Origin: Favolaschia claudopus
Taxonomy: Eukaryota; Basidiomycota; Agaricomycetes; Agaricales; Mycenaceae
Reading direction: 5' to 3'
DNA: 64,000 bases
Assembly: GCA_037176885.1 (NCBI GenBank)
Contig: JAWWNJ010000034.1
Span: forward strand, 62,001 to 126,000
This document shows positions 24,615 to 35,290 of the stretch, piece after piece (positions within the stretch are counted from its first letter, which is position 1; every line of letters begins with the position of its first letter). Under the pieces are notes generated by a model, which was not told the DNA's origin, searched no databases, and saw only the letters and a list, made by a program, of their open reading frames with translations. A program made the position numbers and the translations under genes.

Positions 24615-26435
24615 TATCCTTATCTATCAACGTCCAACCAGTGCAGCGGATCTCGACACTAAAACAACTCCCCGCGAAGAATCGTGGTCGGTCATCGTTC
24701 ACAGGGTCCGTTCATGTTGTCCGGCTCAATTTTTTCCGTGTGCTGATTCGATTCGTCTTCGCAGGTAGATCTTTTGCAAGGTCATGTGCTTTACTTTGCA
24801 TAGGAACTGGAGCTTGGTCGGATGGTATAGGGCTTTGCACGAGAGAATGTTGTAAGCCAAATATACTATCAATATATGCGGAATTCGTGAGTATTTGTAA
24901 GCAAAGGAGATAGTTGAGAGAGAAGACTGGAGGAAGTATAAGTCTCAGAGACAAGGTCCTGTGCGGATAATGGGAGGGAAGACACAATAGTGGCCGCTGC
25001 AAAGCATACGGGAAAGACTCAAGAGGTCAAATGGCAGGTGTGGGGAGGGTCACGTCATATTAATCACACTCATGCTACGCTTTCGTTGTTCACCACGCCT
25101 CCGGCTCTAATTGAGTTCGATATGGGGGGGATTTCAAAACATTTTTAGAAAAATACGGGAAGCATACACTGATTTATCAAACGACTTTGGATATTCAAAA
25201 GGTACGGCAGCCTGGTCTCTAATATCTTGATTCGTTGCCCTATTGGCGGCGCCATGTTTCAACAATCTACATCAACGTCCAGTAAGCGGCAAAAACATTT
25301 GGTGAGTCGTCTTTTTGTTTCGATCTCAAACATAGTTCCAACTTCTAAGTTCTTTCAGCCTTTCAAAGTTTGCTCTCGACACTATGCATTGCGTCCGGAG
25401 TGCAACTGCAGGAGATCTGCTTGATGAGTCCACAACTTCTATCGGGCCTCCTTGCCTAATCATAATATCTGACTCAATATCATCTCTTTTCAAAGGATTC
25501 AAACTGAAAGCAGGCCGACCCCGACCCCTCAGGCTCCACCGTTAATAACCGAGTGCGCCGCAAGTCTGGATTATATGTTTTCCCAGGTATATATGTGCCT
25601 TATCTAGACTATATTGCTTGCACTAGCTCCCAACTGTTCTCAAGACAGGCTGTTCATTGTTAGAGGTTCGCAGCTACAAGACAGGAATGAAAGTTAAATT
25701 CAACCTCATCCTCAACTCGTCCTATTAACCTTGACCCACTCGCCGAGCAACTCAACGCCTCTCGCCTCTACGTGGGGCGGATTACCTTTGACGATCGTCT
25801 TCCGGCGACTGCCTTATCCTCTGAGCTTAGTAAGTTTCTGTCTTTATTTGAGCGCGGCAAGTCAAGCTTGATGTTACTCATTGCTCAACGGAGATTCTAT
25901 TCATTCAAGGCTGGACGTCAATTAAAACTGTTATATGCTTGTATCGTTGTCCACTGACTCTCAGTGGACTGGTGATATATCGGCTTCCGGCGGGCGAGTA
26001 GTGCATACCGTTTCTCGTAAGTTTTCTTGTTCACCTTGTGTTGAACCTCAACTCACCAAATATGCGAAGCCCAATCTAGCATCGAATACACGACGTATCA
26101 ATGTCCGCCGACCGACGAACACTGTATATATCGTCTTCCCTCGAGGGGGCTATTTCCGGGTAAGTTTCAACTCGAATCTCTTGTCGCGTTTAGTATTACA
26201 TTTCAGCTTATTTAGATTCGAACCTCGAAGACGGTTCTATTTCTGATTAACGTATTCCGGTCTTCGACTAATACTACATGGATCTTGTATGGATCGTCTT
26301 CCAGCGAGCAGGCCATGTTGCAGGCGAGTTTCAGATTGAATTTTCTCTTTCGTTCAACTCATCCCAGTTCTTGATATCTTAACAGACATTGTATGCAAAA
26401 TAAAACGACACAGCGTATCGACGTCCAGCGAGCGA
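24615..26435 (+). repeat. Degenerate repeat array with exon-like spacing
   Basis: At least eight imperfect occurrences of a motif close to tatcgacgtccagcgagc appear on the plus strand near 24621, 25271, 25791, 25976, 26093, 26124, 26293 and 26415. Several are followed within 20-40 nt by a donor-like gtaagtt or gtgagt, and are preceded by a pyrimidine tract with ag, so they resemble short exons (for example GRITFDDRLPAT, TVYIVFPRGGYFR, WIVFQRAG). The later copies are spaced about 120-180 nt apart. No start, stop or domain could be linked up. It may be a decayed multi-exon gene built from repeats, or a non-coding array. Confidence 0.4.
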
Positions 26436-27762
26436 GATCTCGGTATCAAAAGGTCCATAGACTATCCTCAAGTCCTCCAATGTTATTTCGTCAATGATTT
26501 ACTGCTTAACTGTATGAAATTTGACTTCTTTTGCCTCAAGGCTCTGTCAATTCAATGGCTCAATGGTGCTCGTTGATTTTCCATGCTGGATTCGCGAACA
26601 TCAAGTTCACTTTTCAACTCAGGCAAGGGAAACCCATATTCCAACCAGGCTACCACCTAGGTGGAATTCTGGCATGCAGGCACTGGCACCTAAGGTACAC
26701 TGAAAGGACTTGCACTGTTTTATCCCCCGTACAAGTTGGTTGAATTTGATTATGTTGAGTTTTGACATTGAAAATACATCATGTGCCGACCCAACTTCGC
26801 CCATTCCCCATTTACGGCTTCAATTGAACTCTATCTGGAGAATAGCACGGAGAGGAGATCTTCGCTACCTCAAACGTCAGTCGAAGCTACTGTACCCTTG
26901 GACTTCTGGGAAACTCGGGTTACCGCAAGTCCCGAAATCGATTTTTCCCGTACAGGTCGTCGAACAAAAATACTTAGCTGCCGCAGTATTGTCTGATCTG
27001 GTCGCTTCACAAGCAACATTGGAGCAACATATGAAAGTCTAAGAACATTGCCAGTGGGCGCAGATGACGATAGTGACCTTCTGTGACCGATTGCCAGGAC
27101 CAGTCAGTCATCAGCATATTCAACTCCCGACAGGTCCGTGGACGGCCATCAACTTAGATTATCAGAAATTCAGAATAGATTATCAGGGATCACAAATAGC
27201 CGCCCGAGTCGGACTCCGACAGCGTAGCTGACAGCGTCCGACAGAATTCCCGAGCTTCTGTGGCGCGCCCTCGGAATCCGAGTAAGAGTAATGCACTCTC
27301 TACTCGCCCAGGAGAGAATGACTCGAGAGTCGAGAAGATCAAGCAAACTGTAAGCAAAGTGCTTGCACAGTACCGGAGCAGCTTGAAAAGCTACCTACAA
27401 TGTGATTTCGTAGACCTCGGTGCCTCCCTCATAGCCCCCAAGCAGCTTCACGGAATTGGACGAGCAGTAGAATGCTCGTGGACCGAGAGCAATAGCAGCG
27501 AAGATGACGAGAAGGAGAAAGAGTCAGTGACCCTAACCCTAAGAGCCCGGTCGTTTTCGGACCGCGATTTCGCGATCCCGTGACTGAGTAAACACCTTCC
27601 CAATTCAGTTGCCTTGGGTAGGTTCCGAAAACGGAGTTCGACAATCCAAAAGGTTATTCCATGATGCTGAAGATGGGTCTTCATAGGTGCGAGCTGGATG
27701 CCTCAATTAAACAATTAGAAGAGAATGAATCAGCCTTTCAACGGCGAACGTGCCGCGCTGTA
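26436..27762. other. Gene-poor region
   Basis: Open frames of 60-110 codons only. It contains the right arm of the inverted repeat (27277-27299) and two adjacent ccctaa hexamers at 27531-27542. No recognisable gene. Confidence 0.4.
27277..27299 (-). repeat. Right arm of distant inverted repeat
   Basis: Exact reverse complement of 23517-23539 over 23 nt. See the left arm for context. Confidence 0.6.
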
Positions 27763-29731
27763 TCACAAAGCTGTTAGCCATCCAGCCCACAACGCCATCC
27801 TCTCCTCCGCCTGCCCAATCGTCCTCGCAAACCTCAACACATTCCACGCATCCTGAAAATCACTCGCCAACCCGAAACTCAACCGAACAACGCCATTTTC
27901 GTGCCCCACGGCACGCTCGAGATCTTGCAACTTCACGCCATCGTAAAGCTGCGGCATGGCGTCCTCGATGCCGAGGAGCGCGGCAGTGCCGCCGGGGTTG
28001 GACATGCATCCAGTGCGGAGGGAGATGCACATTCGTGATGCTGCGTAGGCTACAAATGAATTCGGTAGCATCGAACCGGACGGCTGTGAGGACAGGTCAG
28101 TCGAGAAATCAAATGGGAGCAAAGGAAAAACACACGGTCAGAAATATCAGCGAAATCACTGAACCGACGTCCGATTGCGCACCGACAGCTTTGAGATGTC
28201 GAGTAGGTTTAGAGGATAAGATACGAACTACACTCGTGTCGGAATTTTCGTGTCGCATTTCGGATAGGGCCGCGATGAGGTAGTGCATCAGGCAGGAAAG
28301 TCGGAGGGGGAGAAATGGCATGTACGCAGATAAAAAGCGAAGCCCGTCCGAAACCCCCATCAACGAAAGATAATTAATCGTTCCGTCCTCATAACTCCAA
28401 CATTAGCAAGTAGTAAATCAAAGATGTGAGCGAAAATCAGATCCACATACTTCGAACTGCTCGTGAAGCTCCGATGAAAGCGTCACAACCTCCCCAGGCA
28501 CCTGCACCACCTCGACATTCCCTCCAGAAAACCACGGACGATAAAGTTGCCGCAGAAACGACTTCTTCGCAATCAACGCTCCGACACCGGTAGGAAACCC
28601 CATCATCTTATAAAACGAAACCGCCATCGCATCGACGGGATAATCCGTCAACGAAATCGTTGAAGTTGGAGCAAGAGCGGCTGCGTCGAGAAGAGTATGA
28701 TAGCCTAGCGCCGAAGCGTACCGTAAAATCGACAACGGACACTTTGCATTGGTGATATTGGATTGCGCGGTGAGGACGAATAAAGACGGTGCTGCCCCGG
28801 GAGAGTTGGGTTGATATCGGAATAACATCCTCTGATCATATGAAAGTCAGGTCTTCGAATGCGGAAGAGAAGCTGGGCGACCACACATGAGCAGTAGTGA
28901 GGTCCACACCACCCGTCGGCGGCGACGGGATATAGGAGACGTGGGCACCGTTGCGCATGGCAAATTCTCGGATGCCGTGTACGCTGGTATGCGCGTCGCA
29001 GGGAAGCATGTAAGTGCTTCCTTCAGTAAACGGGTACGATTCCCCAATTAGCTTCAGAGCGCCGGTCGCGTTCGGTGTGAATATGACTGTATACTCATCG
29101 GGTGAAGCGTTGAAAAACGAGAGAACGGCAGCTCTGGCTTCTTCCGCGCAGCGAGTTGATAAACTGGAGCCACAATTACTTCATGAAACGATGCAAAACG
29201 GATACTCTATGGTTTACAGACGCACCTGTTACCAACCGAGTGGGGGCCACCAAGAATATTTCGACTGAGAAAATCGGTGTGAACGCGAATCAGACTTTCG
29301 GGATATAGAGCCCCGCCCATATAATCAACATATGTCTCGCCGTGGTCGGACAGTCGACCATAATCAGTATGTCTTAGAGTGTCGACGATCCATGTGAGCT
29401 TATATTCTGAATTAATCAACGACAGAGTTAAAACGAGATAAAGAATAAGTATGCTTGACACACCGGGAAAGTCGCGCAGAAATTGTTTGTACGCCTCAGC
29501 CGCATCTGCAGAGTTGCAATGATCCGCGATACCCAGAAAAGCTGGCGTCCGTTGAGGAATGAGAGGTTCCGAATCTTTGAGTTGGCCATTCGACTCAGGA
29601 GGAACAAAAGTTTTCTCGCTGGAGAGGCTGAATCGCGGACGACCTGAACGAGAGCTAGTAGCGGATCGACGTTTTTCGCGTTTGTTGGGAGAGAGGGATG
29701 AGGAGGAAGAGGAAGAAAATGTACCCCCCAT
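27763..29731 (-). CDS. Class V aminotransferase, MoCo-sulfurase-like
   Basis: Minus strand, six or so exons, ATG at 29731 (MGGTFSSSSSSSLSPNK). A basic, Ser-rich N-terminal tail is followed by a PLP-dependent class V aminotransferase fold: HGETYVDYMGGALYPESL, ILGGPHSVGN, VIFTPNATGALKLIGESYPF, LDAAALAPT, and the expected PLP lysine in AVSFYKMMGFPTGVGALI. A C-terminal RTGCMSNPGG matches the conserved Cys motif of molybdenum-cofactor sulfurases. The gene ends after the aminotransferase part (EERMALWAGWLTAL), and I find no MOSC domain downstream. It is therefore probably a stand-alone sulfurase-like protein, and its real sulfur acceptor is uncertain. Cytosolic by appearance. Confidence 0.82.
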
Positions 29732-31469
29732 CGCGAGGTCAAAGAAGGGGCAGCGTCGGTCGGTTAATCGATTCCTGAGGCGTTAATTTATGTCGTGATC
29801 CGTTCAAGGTACGGATTCCATGTGTATGACAGCTACACAGTTCCGTCCGAATCCCCTAGACAGCGATTCGAGGCGGAAACAAAGCGCACCTGTCGTCGTT
29901 ATGGTCCAAGGATTTCAAATTCGAAAAAGCAGCCAGAATAGGCATGGGTTCTGTATCGAAGGGCGTCCAGGAGCTATGGAGCTAGAACAGAGTCAACAGA
30001 CGGATAAAGAGGAAGTGAGAGAATAATGCTGCTACAATCTTGATAGTTCTTTGTGATCGCACCGATCGCACATCTCTAGGAGGCTGAAGCTGAGGCCAGA
30101 CCTGGACCGACCTGTCAAGTGAATAGTAATTAGACAATATTCCAAATTGACCTGACCTGAGCAAAGTCTCGGCCTCTTCAGTCTGGTATGAGACCATCAC
30201 CCTGTCGACAGTCGCACTGTCAGCCTCCGTCGTGATGCTCTTCACAATTGAAAATGTCTCAATTGCGAGACACAGGGGGGTCAGGGTTGTCCGACGAAAA
30301 GCTAGTGACGACCGTGTAAATCTTTCTCTTGGATTGGCTGACAAAAGTGGCACGAAGACTCGTCGAAGAGAACGTGGCCTGGTGGCCAGCAATACCCATT
30401 TTGCGGTTGAAACTCTGGGCTTGCTCAGGCTCTGGGCCGAAAGCCAACCGAAAGCCAACAACCGAAAGCCGTGATTTGCGTTGAAGTCGCGATCGCCGAG
30501 GCACAACGCCGAGTTCGAGAGCAACGAGAAGAGATTTTGGCGCTTTGTACAAGAGTTTTCCTCTAAGTACTTACTTTGTGGTCTGAGTTGGCAGTTTGGC
30601 AGCGTGGGCATTCCGCCATTCGAGTGTGACTGATGTGACTCCTCGCGTTCATCTCAACCTTGTCTCAACCACCACAGTCACTTCAAAATCCCGTCAAAAT
30701 TGTGGTCAAGATATAATCGCTGTAATTGAGTAGCTCGCTGCGTGGTTTGATCCAACCCTTTGAAGGTATACTACAGTAGCGTTGGAGACTTCGTCATTCC
30801 TCAACTCGGGAACCGCCGAGTCCCGACGACGCGCATCAAAGGCGCAAGCATGGAAAGCACATGCTACCAGATGCTGCCCATGATTCTTTCTCTCTTTTTT
30901 TCCGGTCGTTTTGCATCCGGCAATTCCACAGGCTTCAACTTCATGATCTCCGTCGTCCACGAGCTGAAATTCTGTCAGGTACCCCTGGACCAAAGTACGT
31001 ACGCAACGGAGGAAGGTTTGACTCTGTCCTCGATTCAACTCATCTTGTCGCCACCCTCGATGACTTCATCGGCGCTCGTCATGCGGTCACGGTGCGTTGG
31101 CGTTCCTGGCTCCATGAATTGCCTCCGTCCGATTTTCGGGTCAGGAAAATTTGTAATGTATGTGTCTCGTTTTGTTTCTACATTTTGTTTGAACCTGGAC
31201 TTGAATCATACCACTCAAACAAAGCCAGTGCTACACCCAGAAGATTCCAGAGGCTCCAATTGGCAATCTGACCAAAAATCATCCAGCCAGCACGAAGATC
31301 ACCGGGCAAAATTCGGAACGTGTCGATCCTCTGGCTTCTTCCTAAGCGGTCTCGATGGGGATCATTCGCCGAAATGGCGCACTTTCTCGCACTCTGGTTT
31401 GCATAAAAAGACCTTCTGAATCCTCATAGCATCCTGAGTGCCTTCATCCCGAGTCTCCGCAGCGCAACG
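29732..31469. other. Intergenic, two unassigned open frames
   Basis: A minus-strand frame of 209 codons (29982-30611) and a plus-strand frame of 219 codons (30760-31419) are the longest. Neither shows a domain, signal peptide or splice-linked continuation. A short direct repeat of gccgaaagccaaccgaaagcc lies near 30437-30470. I treat the region as intergenic. Confidence 0.35.
31401..31410 (+). promoter_or_regulatory. Possible TATA box of the small secreted protein gene
   Basis: gcataaaaag lies about 65 nt before the ATG at 31470, in reasonable position for a core promoter. Motif evidence only. Confidence 0.35.
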
Positions 31470-31773
31470 ATGTTCTCCAAAACTTTGTTCCTCCTCCTCG
31501 CTGTCGCAGCGTCTGTTCAGGCAGCTTTCATCGTGCGTCGCACCACCTTCCGCGTAAAATCTGCCCCAACTGACCTCATTCTCATTCTCTCGGTTATAGC
31601 CTGAGCCTCGCGAAGTCTTTACTGCGACGCGCGTCTACAAGACTCTCACCGACGTCCCCCCATTCATCATCGAGGCGACAACGACTTTCACATGGACGGC
31701 GGGACCGGAGACGACGGTCGCTCATCCGACCGGTCCTGGCCTTCCCGGCGGTCATGATCACGGCGCGCGTTGA
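31470..31773 (+). CDS. Small secreted protein, 78 residues
   Basis: Two exons, 31470-31532 and 31600-31773, joined at a phase-0 intron (gtgcgt...tatag). Exon 1 encodes exactly a signal peptide, MFSKTLFLLLAVAASVQAAF. The mature part of about 57 residues is Thr/Pro/Val-rich (EVFTATRVYKTLTDVPPF, TWTAGPETTVAHPTG) and ends GLPGGHDHGAR. It contains no cysteine. Small secreted proteins are common in basidiomycetes, some acting at host or substrate contact, but nothing here fixes a role. A TATA-like string and a single clean intron support a real gene. Confidence 0.7.
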
Positions 31774-32039
31774 TCGTCACTCGGATGGGTTTCGTTCAGA
31801 TAGGCGGGTTTTTCTGTGAGTCCTGTTTTTCTTTCATCTGAATATTATTGCTCACGACGCGTCATAATCTCAGAGCGAAACTCCCTCTCACCCAGCGTTT
31901 CTTTACTCGAGACTCGACGGACGACATGAAATTTTATCTCATTCCCTTACGATTGTAGCGTCCACGGTTCTTGTATGCCCATTCGATGTAAAACACGACT
32001 TGTTTGGCTGTTTGCGCCTTTTCTTCTGTGGCTGGTTCT

Positions 32040-33520
32040 GAGGTTTCGAACAACAATATGATCCTGCGAAACTGCGAACCGGCAATGACTACCGTGATGC
32101 GATATCAAACTTCGCTTCTTCTTGGCTCCGTCCATCTTTCCTTCCCTTGACCGTGACCTCCAACGTCCTGTACCAGTGAACCACCCACCGATACTGAGCC
32201 CACCTAGCCCGCTAGACGTCAACGAACTGCTGGATCACACTATCAGCTTCCTAACTCCTTCTGCCGCCGACCTCATCTCCTGCGCCCTCGTAGCGCGTTC
32301 TTGGGTCGACCCTGCGCAGTCCCACCTTTTCCGAGTGCCTCACGACAGGAACTTCGGCTACAACATCGCTCGTTCCATCGCAGTTTCTCTCTTTCGAACA
32401 CTGTCTGAAAAACCTCCTCTGGCACGACACGTGCGGGAATTCCGTCTGTGCCTCCCACTCCACGTAGACACTGCGCTGCTGGAATTGCTACAGGGAATCC
32501 AGTTCACGAAGCTCCAGACCCTTGATATCGTCTATTTTCGGATGGAATCTATACCGTTTCCGGAACCGTTCGCACAGCTGTTCACAATGAACTCGCTGAA
32601 ACAATTGAGGATGTATTTCGACGTACCGCCTTCGCCGTCATTGATGCGGGTCATGCAGTCTTCCTCCAGGACGATTCAGCATTTGGATCTCGTCTCCACG
32701 CAGGGTCTGGGTGACTTCCCCTCTACTCTGGAGCAGGCGATTCAGATACCGCTCAAGTCGCTGAGGTTAAATTGTCGAATGGAGTATGATCCCCACCCTA
32801 CCACTCTGAAGTCTCTGTCTCCGTTTGGGCTCTCGGAATTAAAAGCCCTTGCGATTCGGGGTGGGGATATCGCTCCTTGGAGACTCATTGAAACTAAAAA
32901 CATACCAGTTTTGAAGATTTCGAATGTGGTGCGTTTCGCAATGCTGTTAACTTTATCGTTGATGCTTATCGTATCGTTTTCCTGCGGGCAGCCGTCGAAT
33001 AAAAGGACGCCTGTCGACCTCTCTCAGTTGTCAAATCTCTCCATTCTCCGCATCAAATTTCTTCTAATTGTGCCTCCGACTATCTTCAAGACTCTGGCTA
33101 CTATGGTTTCTTCACACCGGATTCACACCATTTTTGTGTATTTCGAAGACTATATGGACTTGGTACGATTTGGGGAGGGCAGTCAGGAGGGTGATCTTAG
33201 TCTATGTGAAGAACTGGACCAAGTCCTTTCTTCGTTGCCGTTGGACCCGCTTCCTAGCGTTGAGGTGGAGGTTGAAGCCGATAAGGAGATAGTGCAAAAC
33301 TCGTTTCCTAGGTTGGTGGCGAAACAGATGGCAAGTATTCGTAACGTCCTTTAGATGAATACGAATGATACTTACTATCTGAATCAGCTACGCATCATTC
33401 CATTTGCAGGATACAATGGGCAGCTTTCGTGGTGGCAGGTATGTGAGCTACTTGCCTTCGAGAATATTCTTACTCACCCACTACAGGTCTGTAAATTGGT
33501 CAGGATGAAGCTAGGATGAG
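32040..33520 (+). repeat. Arm 1 of inverted F-box duplication
   Basis: This segment, including 5' flanking sequence (gactaccgtgatgcgatat), is homologous to 33830-35290 on the opposite strand. Homology starts upstream of the coding region, so the duplication copied the promoter-proximal DNA as well. The two arms face each other tail to tail with about 310 nt between stop codons. Confidence 0.7.
32194..33519 (+). CDS. F-box protein, member 2 (no ATG start)
   Basis: Paralogue of the minus-strand gene at 33832-35161, in inverted orientation. Proposed exons: 32194-32928, 32992-33330, 33388-33438, 33487-33519 (385 residues). F-box segment LDVNELLDHTISFL and LISCALVARSWVDPAQSHLF; leucine-rich stretches (LKQLRMYF, IQHLDLVS, LKSLRLNC, LKALAIRGG); C-terminal VRIIPF-like motif reading LRIIPFAGYNGQLSWW. 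At the homologous start the paralogue has ATG but this gene has CTG (32194). No in-frame ATG lies between the preceding stop (32095) and the F-box. The third intron has a GC donor (gcaagt at 33331). So this copy may start at a non-AUG codon, use an unseen upstream exon, or be dying. Confidence 0.72.
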
Positions 33521-33829
33521 ACCGACTGGCGTACTTCACTCGGTCGGGTCTCAACGACAGCGCTAAGGGCCGCGAACAGAAATTTAGCCGGACGGCGAAA
33601 AATGGATTTGAGTTGAATTGACAGGATAGTATCAATGGGAGTGTTTAGATCTGAGACGAAATCGGAACCACAGTTGCTGGGTCATACGGATGAGATGAGA
33701 ATCTGTAGAACCGCCACGACGTAATGGCAACAGCAGCAACCCATTTCTGGGCGCGACGTACGCCTTTCAACAACGAGATTGCCACGGAGAAATGTCGAGC
33801 ATAGGTATATGATTCTACATTCGACCAGG

Positions 33830-35290
33830 TACTACAACTGGATTATAGCATTCTGTCGCGGGCAGTTGGTGAGTGAAAATATTGTCGAAGGCAAGTAGCT
33901 CACATACCTGCCACCACGAAAGCTGCCCTTTGTATCCCCCGAATGGAATAACGCGTAGCTGATTGGCATAGTAAGTATCCTCCGTACTCTCGAGAAGGAC
34001 GATACAAGTACTTGCCATGTGTTTCGCCACCAACCTCGGAAACGAGCTTTGCACTGTCTCCTTATCGGCTTCAGCCTCCACCTCAACGCTAGGAAGCGGG
34101 TCCAACGGCACCGAAGAAAGGACTTGGTCTAGTTCTTCACATAGACTGAAATCATCCTCATCATCCTGCTCGAATCGTGCCAACTCCATATGACTTTCGA
34201 AATACACAAAAATGGTGTGAATTCGGTGTGAAGACGCGATAGTAGCCAGAGTTTCGAAAATCGTCGGAGGCACATACTGAAGGAATCCGATGCGGAGAAC
34301 GGAGAGATTTGGGAACTGGGAGAGGTCGATTGATGGAATCTTCTCTGACAGCTGCCCGCAGAAAAAAACAATATGGTATAAGTATGCGATACTTGAGAAT
34401 CGACTCGACAGCATTGCGGAACGCACCACATTCGAAATCTCCAAAACTCGTATGTTCTTCGTTTCGATGAGCTCCCAAGGAACGAAATCCCCGCCCCTAA
34501 CCGCAAGTGCGTTTAATTTCGAGAGCCCGAACGGAGAGAGAAACTTCATAGCGTCAATGGTGTGGGGACCATACTGCTTTCGATACTCCAACCTCAGCGA
34601 CTTGAGCTGTATCCGAATTGCCTGCTCAGCCGTGGAAACGTCACCCAGACCCTGCGAGCACACGAGATCCAAATGCTGGATCGTAGCGGAACAAGACTCC
34701 ACGGCCCGCATCAACGAGGGAGACGGCGGCACGTTGAGATACATCTTCAATTGCTTCAGCGATTTGAGCGTGAACAGCTGTGCGAACGATTCCGGCAACG
34801 GCGCAGAAGTCGTCCGAAGATAGGCAATATCGAGAGTTTGTAGATTCGGGAACTGGATTTCGCGAAGCAAGTCTGGCAGCGGGGTGTCTACGTGGGCTGG
34901 GAGGCACAGACGGAATTCCCGTACGTGTCGTGCTAGAGGAGGATTTTCGGAGAGCGTCCGGCAGAGAGAGGTTGCGACGGAATGAGAGATGTTGTATCTG
35001 GGGGTTCTGTCGTGAGGCACTCGGAAAAGATGGGATTGCGCTGGGTCGAGCCAAGAACGCGCTACGAGGGCACAGGAGATGAGGTCGGAGGCAGAAGGAG
35101 TTAAGAAGCTGATGGTGTGATCTAGTAGTTCGTGAACGTCTAGCGGGCTGGGTGGGTTCATTCTCGATGGGTTGTTCGGGACGGTGGAAGTAGAGGGAAG
35201 GAAAGATGGAAGAGGAAGGCTCGGAGACGCAGAGTTTGATATCCCATCACGGCAGTCGTTAACGACTCGAAGTTTCACAGAATCGCCTAT
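33830..35290 (-). repeat. Arm 2 of inverted F-box duplication
   Basis: Counterpart of 32040-33520; see that entry. The 5' flank here contains gactgccgtgatgggatat, matching the flank of arm 1. Confidence 0.7.
33832..35161 (-). CDS. F-box protein, member 3
   Basis: Four exons, 35161-34427, 34351-34016, 33958-33908, 33852-33832, 380 residues. ATG at 35161 (MNPPSPLDVHELLDHTI). The upstream open frame to 35353 begins with GTG and is not used. F-box LDVHELLDHTISFL with LISCALVARSWLDPAQSHLF, leucine-rich region (LQTLDIAYL, LKQLKMYLN, LKSLRLEYR, LNALAVRGG), and C-terminal RVIPFGGYKGQLSWW. Exons 2 and 3 are 336 and 51 nt, identical in length to member 1. The intron after FPRLVAKHM uses a GC donor (gcaagt), as in member 2. 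The first intron (75 nt) is a multiple of three and free of stops. Likely SCF adaptor, substrate unknown. Confidence 0.85.

Noticed and set aside
29982..30611. 209-codon minus frame
   Set aside because: No recognisable domain, no clear start context, and it contains a short direct repeat. Kept only as an intergenic note.
30760..31419. 219-codon plus frame just before the small secreted protein
   Set aside because: No domain. It ends immediately upstream of a well-supported gene and overlaps its promoter.
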